Origin: an uncultured Shimia sp.
GTDB lineage: Bacteria; Pseudomonadota; Alphaproteobacteria; Rhodobacterales; Rhodobacteraceae
Reading direction: 5' to 3'
DNA length: 43,241 nucleotides
NCBI GenBank assembly: GCA_937897325.1
Contig: CALCOY010000079.1
Location: 1-43,241, forward strand
Part shown: positions 36,617-43,241 of the stretch, piece after piece
How positions within the stretch are numbered: the stretch's first letter is position 1
Layout: each line of letters opens with the position of its first letter
Notes under the pieces: generated by a model
Seen by the model: the letters and a program-made list of their open reading frames with translations, nothing else
Database searches by the model: none
What the model was told of the DNA's origin: nothing
Position numbers and translations under genes: made by a program

Positions 36617-37315
36617 ATGACCATGAAAACCATTGCTCGTATTTCGGCGCTCTTACTTTTGGCGATTCTAACGCTGCCTTTCGCCTATTATGCGATCAAC
36701 TTCGCGCAAGGCGGATTTCGGGGTGCATTGCCAGATCCGCATTACATACTTTCCGACAATATGGCTGCCAATATCTCTATCTTCGTTCATATGGCGACAG
36801 GCGCTGTGATCACGGTGTTGGTCCCACTGCAGTTGATCTCGGCGCTGCGTCGACGCCTACCCGGACTGCATCGATGGTCAGGCAGACTGATCATCCTCGC
36901 CGCGCTGGCAACCGCATTGGGTGGGCTGATCTATATACCACTCCGTGGAACTATTGGGGGCCCTCTCATGGATGTCGGGTTTTCAATCTACGGTGCGCTG
37001 ATGCTTCTTGCCGCCGCTCAAACTATTCTTCATGCGCGCGCGCGACGGATTGTGGCACATAATGAATGGGCCTTGCGGTTCTTTTGGCTAGCGCTTGGGT
37101 CATGGCTTTACCGTGTACATTATGGGCTGTGGTATCTTGTTACCGATGGGCTCTGGTCCAACCCGGAATTCACGGGTGGGTTTGATCATGTCCAGAACTT
37201 CGCATTCTACTTGCCATATCTTATCGGCGTCGAGATATATCTGCGTCGCAAACGCCAAGGACGGCGAAGGGCCACCAAGCGGTCACCCGACACCCAAAGA
37301 CTTTCCAATTCTTGA
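36617..37315 (+). CDS. DUF2306 integral membrane protein
   Basis: A 232-residue membrane protein of unknown function with about seven hydrophobic segments; LPFAYYAINFAQGGFRG, NISIFVHMATGAVITVLVPL and HRWSGRLIILAAL resemble the DUF2306 family. Histidines in HMATG, LHRWSG and AHNEWALRFF are conserved-looking and could bind a metal or haem, which is speculation. The ATG at 36617 follows the insertion-sequence remnant directly and the same frame is open far upstream into transposase sequence. The start was placed where membrane-protein character begins; ATG 36623 is an alternative. Its native promoter was probably displaced, so its expression may depend on sequences within the remnant. Confidence 0.78.
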   Translation: MTMKTIARISALLLLAILTLPFAYYAINFAQGGFRGALPDPHYILSDNMAANISIFVHMATGAVITVLVPLQLISALRRRLPGLHRWSGRLIILAALATALGGLIYIPLRGTIGGPLMDVGFSIYGALMLLAAAQTILHARARRIVAHNEWALRFFWLALGSWLYRVHYGLWYLVTDGLWSNPEFTGGFDHVQNFAFYLPYLIGVEIYLRRKRQGRRRATKRSPDTQRLSNS

Positions 37316-37412
37316 TGGGGTCCCGTTAGGCCAGAGAGCTTCACCGCATGCAAAGAGGCCGGGCTACAAAAATGCCCAACGCCTCCAAGCATATAGTTCA
37401 ACTCAAATCGCG

Positions 37413-38615
37413 CTATGCGCCTTTCAGCAGCGCACGCTTGGCAACACCACGCAGTTTTTGCTCAAACGGGCCGCGAGGTTTGGGGATCGGGATGCCCATT
37501 TCGCGGACATAAACAATTTCATCGATGATACCCAACATGTTGTGCCCGTATGCCCTGTCCGCGAGATTCTGCAACAGTTGCTTGCGATTGTTGCGGTAGT
37601 GCTCGACGTCGAAGACCGCGCCGAAATTCTCAAGCTTGCCCCATGCGTCCAGCACCATCATGGTCTGAATGCACTTCCAGCAGGTTGAACAGTTGATCGT
37701 CATGCTGGCACGTTGCTTCACAGCGCCCATAACGCACACATTCAGAAGCTTCTGCGCCTGAGGGTCATCAGCAAGCAGACGCACTTTCTCCCGGCGCGAA
37801 TAGCCCGCACCGGCGGGCAGAACCCGCAGCTTTTCCGTGGCCAGAAGCGGTTGAAACACCGGATCCATGTTTTCCGTGCAGGTATATGGACCATAGGTCG
37901 CGGCGTTGTATGCAACGCTGCCCGACGGCAGGTAGGTTCCAACGCCGTTCTGGAATACAAGCGCTGCCGCAGCATTGCGCAAACCAACGGTGCGGCGAAA
38001 GTCGATCGGGCCGAAGCGGCCTGCCGGGGCATAGACCTCGTCCATGTTTGCCCACAAAGAATACTGCTTGAGCCCGTGATTATCTGCATGTGCACGGGCA
38101 TGTTCAACGGCCGGCTCCAGCACTCCCGGCCCCGCTGCGGTCGGGCCGAGCGCACCCACCTGGTACACCGCCAGGGCCGTCAGTTGCAGACTTGGCGGGA
38201 CTTCCGGCCGGGTATAGAGAAGAAAGGTGGCAAAACTGTCCACACCACCGGAAAAGCCTGTCATCACATCGCGTGGCCCTTCGGGTACAGGGCTGGTCGA
38301 AAGCCCTGCATCTATTTGGATGTCCTTCAACATCGGTTCATAGTTCCGCATGAGTGCCATCAGATCGCCCCGCATACTGTGCAGCAACAACGGCGACATA
38401 TCGCCCTCGATGACGAGGTCATGTCCCATCATCATCGCCTGCCAATAGAGCGACATCGCAGCCCAGTTCGGCTGTTCAAGATCAACGGCATCGGCATTTT
38501 CGACCGGAAGCCGAAAAATAAGCCTTGGTGGAAACCCATCTCCCTGCAGAGCACAGGACAATTCTACATGGTCTTGATGTTCTTCAAGACGAAAGTCATT
38601 CGCAATAATACTCAT
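37413..38615 (-). CDS. Orphan PP-loop ATPase with a C-terminal CxxCxxC site, function unknown
   Basis: A 400-residue protein with the adenine-nucleotide alpha-hydrolase PP-loop SGGVDS at residues 122-127 (TGFSGGVDSFATFLLYT), as in asparagine synthetase, QueC, tRNA thiolases and sugar amidotransferases. CSTCWKC at 309-315 resembles the zinc-binding cysteine cluster of QueC. The N-terminal 115 residues have no recognised domain. It probably activates a carboxyl, carbonyl or similar group by adenylation, but the substrate cannot be inferred. It stands alone on the minus strand between a DUF2306 gene and a 519-bp gap. Related proteins lie in polysaccharide loci, so a sugar-modifying role is one possibility. 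The ATG at 38615 gives a natural N-terminus. Confidence 0.75.
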   Translation of the reverse strand: MSIIANDFRLEEHQDHVELSCALQGDGFPPRLIFRLPVENADAVDLEQPNWAAMSLYWQAMMMGHDLVIEGDMSPLLLHSMRGDLMALMRNYEPMLKDIQIDAGLSTSPVPEGPRDVMTGFSGGVDSFATFLLYTRPEVPPSLQLTALAVYQVGALGPTAAGPGVLEPAVEHARAHADNHGLKQYSLWANMDEVYAPAGRFGPIDFRRTVGLRNAAAALVFQNGVGTYLPSGSVAYNAATYGPYTCTENMDPVFQPLLATEKLRVLPAGAGYSRREKVRLLADDPQAQKLLNVCVMGAVKQRASMTINCSTCWKCIQTMMVLDAWGKLENFGAVFDVEHYRNNRKQLLQNLADRAYGHNMLGIIDEIVYVREMGIPIPKPRGPFEQKLRGVAKRALLKGA

Positions 38616-39134
38616 CGATCACAGACCAAATCTATTAAATCCAATGTTTACAAGCTTTTGCCCATTTTTTCGAGACCCTTGATGTAAACCGGCTTCTGCC
38701 CGGGACCGCCTTGTGTCATTACAAATGGACGATTTGATGACCAACCTGGCCACAGATCAACTTCAAGATGAAAAAAGCTGCGAAGTACCAACAATCTCAG
38801 CGGTATGATATCCATCTTTCGTCAAACGACAACAGCTTTTGACATCTACGACAGCCGACCGCAGCCAACTTTGCTGCAGATGCAAAGCGCCCTCTGGCCG
38901 GGCGGTCTTTCAAATCATCACGGTAATCGGACACGTTCAGCGAAAACGCTGTTCGAGCCAAGATTTACAAGGATAGCGTCGCGCGCGCCGCAGAGAGCGA
39001 CGGTATGCCGATCTATCGAACCGCGATTGAGCGAGCGGTGAAGGTCAACTTTAGACATGGTTTCGGAAACCTTGCATTGAGCTGCCAAGCACTACATCCA
39101 CTTTTTCGATGTGGTTGGTTGATGCTATTGGGCT
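38616..39134. other. Gap without a recognised gene
   Basis: The first part is AT-rich and should hold the promoter of the PP-loop gene. Between about 38940 and 39125 one frame reads RAKIYKDSVARAAESDGMPIY... without a good start, and could be a decayed gene, but no family is recognised. No RNA gene or clear hairpin was found. Confidence 0.4.
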
Positions 39135-39461
39135 TCACAAGGGACTAATTGACCCAGAACGATCCTCTAAGAGCTCAACCTCAACGAAAGCACATTCGAA
39201 GTCATTCCCATTGATGACATCATGTTCGACGCCGACCTCTCGGTAGTAGGGGACACCGTTGGTCATCTCGGTCCTCACCGTGTCGCCTTTGCCAAGGTCG
39301 ATCTCCAATATACCGGTGAAGAGCGGGACAACAACATAGTCGAATTCGTGCCGATGCCAGCCCGTGTTGTCGCCACGTTTGTTGAAACGCCATTCCGTTA
39401 CGCGGACGCGTTCATTTTCGATCAAGACTGTCGGTACTGCTGAACCTTTGGCGCTGCACAT
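39135..39461 (-). CDS. Small cupin-domain protein
   Basis: A 108-residue single-domain cupin. The metal-site motif 1 is visible as GWHRHEFDYVVVPLFTG with two histidines and a glutamate; the second motif is represented by VPYYREVGVEHDVINGNDFE, giving another histidine. The beta-strand pattern VLIENERVRVTEWRF is typical of small cupins of the beta-alanine-degradation/BauB-like group. The reaction is unknown; many such proteins bind a divalent metal and a small acid. It ends near 39135 and its start lies 9 nt from the transporter pseudogene, on the same strand, suggesting a former operon. Because the ATG at 39461 is followed by a charged lead (MCSAKGSA), a downstream start is also possible. Confidence 0.82.
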   Translation of the reverse strand: MCSAKGSAVPTVLIENERVRVTEWRFNKRGDNTGWHRHEFDYVVVPLFTGILEIDLGKGDTVRTEMTNGVPYYREVGVEHDVINGNDFECAFVEVELLEDRSGSISPL

Positions 39462-39470
39462 AACCCTATT

Positions 39471-40406
39471 CTAGCCTGTTCCAACCTTGCTGCGCAAAAC
39501 CACCGCCCCGGCAACAAAAATCATCGCCATTCCGGCAACTGTCGCGCCGTTGAGTGCGAACCCAAAGAACAGGATATCCCAGCCCGCCACGAAGACCAGA
39601 TATCTGTATTCAAATGTACCGACGATAGCCGGGGTGCAGCTTTGTATGCCCCTGCCAATATCATCCCACGGGCGATGGCAAAGGCAGCAAAGCCAAAAGC
39701 ACAAGCCAATCGGATGGATGAATGGAGGACCAAGTGGCAAATATATAGGGGAATGCTGCTGCTATATCCGAAGTTGATTGAGCAATGACCAGAACGACGC
39801 TGATGACCAAACCAGCCACTAGCATTGCCGAATTCTGTGACAAGGACAGCGCTGCGATGGGAATTTTCTGGCACTTTGCCCGGGTAGTCAGATGCGCGGC
39901 CGCGTAAGAACAAACGCCCAGAAGCGGCGATAAAGCCCAAAAGGAGAAAGCCTCGGTGCCCGGCTGCAAGAGAAACAACACGCCTGCAAACCCGACGATT
40001 GCGCCAACCCACCCCATCAAGCTGACAGGTTCCTTGATGACGTAGGCCGACAGCAATGTGATGAAAATCGGGGCTGTGTAGTTTGCCGCACCAACCGTTG
40101 AGAGGCTGAGAAAGGGGATCGCCGCATAAAACGCTGGAAACGTGCCCGTGATGAAAACCGCCAGCAAGAGCGACCAAAGCCCAAAGGCGGCTCGTAAGGC
40201 ACCAATGCCCCGATGCGAACATCATAAGATACCCACAAAAACCGGGGCTGCGAGGCAACCGCTCAGGGCAAATATCTGCCAGAGCGTCATCTGACTGCTG
40301 AAGAGTTTGAACACCACGTCTTGGACGAGATCGTGAACGCTGTAGCGATGATGATCGACACACCCAACGGGATGCTGTGAGGCGGTCGGATGGATGCTGT
40401 AGTCAT
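39471..40406 (-). pseudogene. EamA/DMT-family transporter, multiply frameshifted
   Basis: The pieces of a drug/metabolite transporter of about 310 residues can be joined across frames. The start is MTTASIRPPHSIPLGVSIII at 40406; then SSQMTLWQIFALSGCLAAP in a second frame; AFGLWSLLLAVFITGTFPAF through VIKEPVSLMGWVGAIVGFAG and AYAAAHLTTRA-type helices in a third; FGFAAFAIARGMILAGAYKA in a fourth; and VGTFEYRYLVFVAGWDILFF to the end at 39471 in a fifth. At least four frameshifts and one stop (TGA at 40222) intervene. The summed length and order fit a complete EamA protein, so this is a decayed gene rather than a fragment. The next gene upstream is intact. Confidence 0.82.
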
Positions 40407-40467
40407 ATTTGTGCGAACTCCATGGCCGCAGAGTCAACACTGCCCGCTGGTGCATATCAGGTACAGG

Positions 40468-40950
40468 TCACTGGTAGTCCTCACCTGCATACTGATTTGG
40501 GGTCCCCTTTGCATTGGGGCGGTCAATAAAGTCTGCCCAGTCACTGCCTGGCCGCCAAATACTGTCCATGTTTGCCAATGCCTCGTCTTCGTCGACCTCG
40601 GTGTTCGTCTTGGCATAACGATAGATGAAGGCGCTGACGCGCGCATTGTAGATACAGTGCACATGTACTTTCGTTTCTTGAATGCACGCCATTGCGTCTT
40701 TGAAATCGTCAAAATTCTGGTCTGTTGGATTCTCAAAGTCGACCGGTATGTGAATGTATTTCATGTCAAGAGCGGCGACATGATCCGCTTCGCCTTCCAG
40801 CGCCCCCTCGCCATGGCCCAGACCAAGGTTGATGACATGCGTCACGCCAATCCTGCGAATGTCAGCGAGTTCATCGATGTCGGGTTGCCCGGAAGTGGTC
40901 AGGCGGGCGTTGATGCGACGCCATTTGAAGATGTGGTCCAGCTCAGTCAT
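40468..40950 (-). CDS. Protein-tyrosine-phosphatase-like protein
   Basis: A 160-residue protein of the cysteine-phosphatase superfamily, close to the small bacterial PTP-like/beta-lactamase-hydrolase-like group. The N-terminal half has the usual lead (RINARLTTSGQPDIDELADI) and a general-acid region DFENPT. The phosphate-binding loop is HCIYNARVSAF with C99 and R104: the arginine is four residues after the cysteine gap, C-x4-R, instead of the classical C-x5-R. The same short loop is found in a group of relatives, so it may be functional, but activity is uncertain. It lies 18 nt downstream of the DUF1272 gene on the same strand, so the two may be cotranscribed. The substrate is unknown. Confidence 0.78.
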   Translation of the reverse strand: MTELDHIFKWRRINARLTTSGQPDIDELADIRRIGVTHVINLGLGHGEGALEGEADHVAALDMKYIHIPVDFENPTDQNFDDFKDAMACIQETKVHVHCIYNARVSAFIYRYAKTNTEVDEDEALANMDSIWRPGSDWADFIDRPNAKGTPNQYAGEDYQ

Positions 40951-40968
40951 CTCAGAATCCCTTTGTTT

Positions 40969-41223
40969 TTACGCCACAGGGTGGGCGCATGCCGCGTGCG
41001 CCTTGATAAAGCGCTGTGTAGATGCGGGGTTGTTTGCAAGCCTGCCCGCAGGCCGCACGGGGCGCGGTACGAAGTTGCCACCACAGTTGGGACAAATGTT
41101 GTCGAAACGCTCGGACACGCAATCCGCGCAGAAGGTGCATTCAAAGGAACAAATGCGCGCCTCGGTCGACGCCGGTGGCAGGTCCTTGTCGCAACATTCG
41201 CAGTTCGGTTTCAAAATCAGCAT
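40969..41223 (-). CDS. DUF1272 zinc-ribbon protein
   Basis: An 84-residue protein rich in cysteine. NCECCDKDLPPASTEARICS followed by FECTFCADC and ICPNCGG matches the DUF1272 family almost along its whole length, and the cysteine pairs should bind two zinc ions. The last 25 residues are variable. The biochemical role is unknown. Family members often lie near GlxA-type regulators and small transporters, as here: the gene starts 62 bp from a divergent GlxA-type regulator gene, so one intergenic region probably controls both. It precedes the PTP-like gene by 18 nt. Confidence 0.88.
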   Translation of the reverse strand: MLILKPNCECCDKDLPPASTEARICSFECTFCADCVSERFDNICPNCGGNFVPRPVRPAGRLANNPASTQRFIKAHAACAHPVA

Positions 41224-41285
41224 GTCGTCACCTCCAGATCATCCATGCCTAGACTACGCATCTGTGATTTGGCAGAAATGACAAT

Positions 41286-42290
41286 ATGACATCAAAAACT
41301 GCCAAACTGCGCACCACGACACGAAGCAAGAGACTGGTCGTCTTTGTGGTCTATCCCGATATCGTCTTGCTGGATCTGGTTGGTCCACTGCAAGTCTTTT
41401 CCCATGCGCTGGATTCGAAGACCAAAGACAAAGGCTACGAATGTGCGGTCGTGTCTGTTGCCGGTGGCCTGACAAAAACGAACACTGTTGTTTCGATCCC
41501 AACCTTGTCCGTGTCTGACGTCTCAGATCGAGACATCCACACGTTGGTTGTCGTTGGCGGGGATGGGGCTATTCCGGGCATGCATGATCCCGTCCTCGTG
41601 GAGGCGGTTCAGGAACTAGCTGAGAAAGCAGCGCGCGTTTGCTCGGTGTGCTCGGGTGCTTTGATTTTAGGTGCGGCCGGGCTCCTGGATGGGCGACGTG
41701 CCGTAACCCATTGGGATGACTGCAAAATGCTCGCCGAGGAGTTTCCGCAAGTGCAGGTGGAGCTTGATCCCATTTTCATCAAGGATGGAGACACTTGGAC
41801 ATCTGCCGGGATCACGGCGGGTATCGACATGGCACTAGCAATTACTTCGGAAGACCTTGGCCGCCAGTCGGCGTTGGAGATTGCCCGCTCCATGGTAGCG
41901 CAAATGGTTCGCTCGGGCGGTCAATCGCAGTACAGTCCTACCTTGGGACGTCAACTGACGGATCGGGCGGGGCGGTTCGAAGGGCTACATTCGTGGGTCG
42001 CAGACAATATTGCGTCCACGTTGACTGTGGAAACACTAGCGGACCAGGTCGGAATGAGCGCGCGGAACTTTGCTCGCGCCTACGCGAATACGATGGGAAA
42101 AACGCCCGCCAAGGCCGTCGAAGCGATGCGCATTGAAAGCGCACAGGACTTTCTTGAAAGCACCCCCAAGAGCTTGAAGGAGATCGCAGTGGCCTGTGGT
42201 TTCAAAGATGAAGATCGCATGCGCCGCGCGTTCCTGAGGACGTTAAATGTGTCGCCCAGCGAATACCGCCGCAACTTTCAGGTGCGATGA
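41286..42290 (+). CDS. GlxA-family transcriptional regulator (DJ-1/PfpI plus AraC HTH)
   Basis: A 334-residue regulator. Residues about 16-185 are a DJ-1/PfpI-like domain with VVFVVYPDIVLLDLVGPLQV, GGDGAIPG and the elbow VCSVCSGALILG containing C119 and C122. Residues about 235-332 are an AraC/XylS DNA-binding domain with two helix-turn-helix motifs (LADQVGMSARNFARAYANTM and LKEIAVACGFKDEDRMRRAF). This is the common GlxA architecture of regulators that act as activators of nearby genes, often for catabolism of nitrogen or carbon compounds. It is divergent from DUF1272, so that promoter is a likely target. The ligand is unknown. The start is the first ATG, at 41286, followed by a basic lead. 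Confidence 0.92.
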   Translation: MTSKTAKLRTTTRSKRLVVFVVYPDIVLLDLVGPLQVFSHALDSKTKDKGYECAVVSVAGGLTKTNTVVSIPTLSVSDVSDRDIHTLVVVGGDGAIPGMHDPVLVEAVQELAEKAARVCSVCSGALILGAAGLLDGRRAVTHWDDCKMLAEEFPQVQVELDPIFIKDGDTWTSAGITAGIDMALAITSEDLGRQSALEIARSMVAQMVRSGGQSQYSPTLGRQLTDRAGRFEGLHSWVADNIASTLTVETLADQVGMSARNFARAYANTMGKTPAKAVEAMRIESAQDFLESTPKSLKEIAVACGFKDEDRMRRAFLRTLNVSPSEYRRNFQVR

Positions 42291-42410
42291 GCAATCCGTT
42301 GAGATGGATTGATATTCGCCATCGGCGTTGAACAAGATAGATGATTGAATACGAAGTCGAAGTTGCCAAAAGTCTGGAAGAAGGGGAGCGGATGAAGCGG
42401 ACATCTATCC

Positions 42411-42953
42411 TCAATGAATGTCGTTCTGGTGTGCGGGAACTCTTGGCACATCTATCGCCAAGGAACTGACCCATTTACATTCTTGGCCGTTACGAGCAGC
42501 GATGATCCGGTCTTCAACATGACTTGCCTCCCAAACAGCAACGCATTCCAATTCAAGGCACTCGCTCAGAAGCGCTGGCCGTTCCCAGCCTTGCTCCGCA
42601 AAGTCTGAATGATAGAGCGAAAGAGCCCCGGAAATTTTGTCCTGCTTGAAACGGTAATCTTCGTTCATCACATCGCTTCGAGGCTCAACCCGGCCAACTT
42701 TCAGCCAAAAACCTTTACTAACAACGTCACGATAAACAAAGGACTTGAACAATATCGGCAGGTGAATCAAATCTTCGATTGCCGGGCGTTCTGAGAACAT
42801 TCCTTCAAAAACCGCGACGACATACTCTTCCCCAAGTTGCCCATATGCCCAACAGTTTTCAGCTACCGGAATCTCAAGTATCGCCCCAGCTTGCCAGCGC
42901 TGCCGTTTAGTAGCTTGGCCTCTTTGTGCTCGAAGAAAGTCATTCGTGTTCAT
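42411..42953 (-). CDS. Imm26-like immunity protein, probable orphan
   Basis: A protein of 180 residues (203 if an in-frame start at 43022 is used). Its centre, WQAGAILEIPVAENCWAYGQ, then LIHLPILFKSFVYRDVVS and FWLKVGRVEP, has the layout of Imm26 immunity proteins of polymorphic toxin systems. In that family a beta-barrel start (GDIFAIPL...GRYAFGQ...) is followed by an acidic stretch and LFR...GRW..IG.L. I chose the ATG at 42953 (MNTNDFLRAQRG) because the family-like part starts soon after it. Such proteins neutralise a cognate toxin, but no toxin gene is visible; the upstream neighbour would lie in the last 200 bp or beyond the window. The similarity was recognised by eye only. Confidence 0.6.
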   Translation of the reverse strand: MNTNDFLRAQRGQATKRQRWQAGAILEIPVAENCWAYGQLGEEYVVAVFEGMFSERPAIEDLIHLPILFKSFVYRDVVSKGFWLKVGRVEPRSDVMNEDYRFKQDKISGALSLYHSDFAEQGWERPALLSECLELECVAVWEASHVEDRIIAARNGQECKWVSSLAIDVPRVPAHQNDIH

Positions 42954-43207
42954 GCTTCGTGCATCGCACGCTGAGCACCTATTCTCAATGTCAAAGAAGG
43001 GCTCTTCGCCGCCGTTGCTCATTGCTGAGAATTGCCAACCTCGGAGACGCGCAACAACCTCCCGTCGGCCAGCGGCCTCTGCAACGCCAACGCCTCATCA
43101 ACCGGCCCCCGAAACCATCGTCCAGATGGACCCAAGGCCGGTCATGCACTAACAATTAAATTGGACCACTTCAGTGGGGCTGACCAGCGCGGCGTGGAGT
43201 TGAGGCG

Positions 43208-43241
43208 ATGGCAAATCGACCTCAGATATCGATTTGTCAGT
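43208..43241 (+). CDS. Possible start of a plus-strand gene, cut by the window edge
   Basis: ATG at 43208 is preceded by GGAGTTGAGG about 4 nt upstream and reads MANRPQISICQ to the edge. A palindrome, CCACTTCAGTGG, lies 40 bp upstream at about 43164-43175 and would suit an operator or the end of a mobile element. Eleven codons are too few for a family call. Confidence 0.25.
   Translation, partial: MANRPQISICQ

Noticed and set aside
36212-37315. A 367-residue fusion protein of transposase and membrane domain
   Set aside because: The open frame is accidental: the transposase part is a fragment with frameshifts on both sides and the membrane protein has its own ATG at 36617. Kept only as a low-probability alternative.
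43160-43180. CCACTTCAGTGG near the window end as a defined insertion-sequence terminus
   Set aside because: No partner end or transposase is visible in the window, so the element type cannot be supported.

Overview
The window looks like chromosome of an alphaproteobacterium, most likely a marine Rhodobacterales (Roseobacter-type) species. The grounds are a moderately high GC content, a TRAP transporter with a Tat-dependent binding protein, an IclR regulator beside a GMC oxidoreductase, a DUF1272 gene, and very large cadherin-like/LamG/malectin surface proteins. This placement is inference; no rRNA, tRNA or other marker gene is present.

Layout. (1) 3-59 is the tail of a plus-strand gene. (2) 69-8062, minus strand, is one tightly coupled operon for a surface polysaccharide. 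It is transcribed from RfbF (glucose-1-phosphate cytidylyltransferase) through an SDR/C-methyltransferase fusion, two 389-aa C-methyltransferases and a flippase to a family 2 glycosyltransferase; its first four genes overlap by 4 nt or lie 1 nt apart. (3) 8215-14100, minus, is a 1961-aa repetitive extracellular protein whose first two modules are an apparently identical 898-bp tandem duplication. (4) 14449-21560 holds a decayed HTH fragment, a glutathione transferase, an IclR-DctM-DctQ-DctP TRAP operon (minus) and a divergent GMC oxidoreductase (plus). Together these read as uptake and oxidation of an unidentified small substrate. (5) 21561-23394 is a low-density stretch with a possible broken gene, a small lipoprotein and a Tat-type L,D-transpeptidase. 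(6) 23610-35168, minus, encodes a 3852-aa giant with a beta-propeller, four malectin-like, one Calx-beta, three LamG and several cadherin-like domains, preceded by about 500 bp of AT-rich DNA.

(7) 35690-40406 is a decaying accessory zone. It contains an IS5-family transposase remnant broken by three related 41-43 bp hairpin elements, a DUF2306 membrane protein whose start abuts that remnant, an orphan PP-loop ATPase, a cupin, and an EamA/DMT transporter pseudogene with at least four frameshifts. (8) 40468-43241 carries a protein-tyrosine-phosphatase-like protein, DUF1272, a GlxA-type regulator and an Imm26-like immunity protein, and ends in what may be the start of another gene.

The least expected observation is the set of three homologous hairpin elements. 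Each interrupts a conserved stretch of the same dead transposase, and they share CCGGCA and GAGAGGRGA boxes around unrelated inverted repeats. The other points of interest are the triple C-methyltransferase cassette without a visible CDP-glucose dehydratase, and the two giant surface proteins without a visible secretion system.
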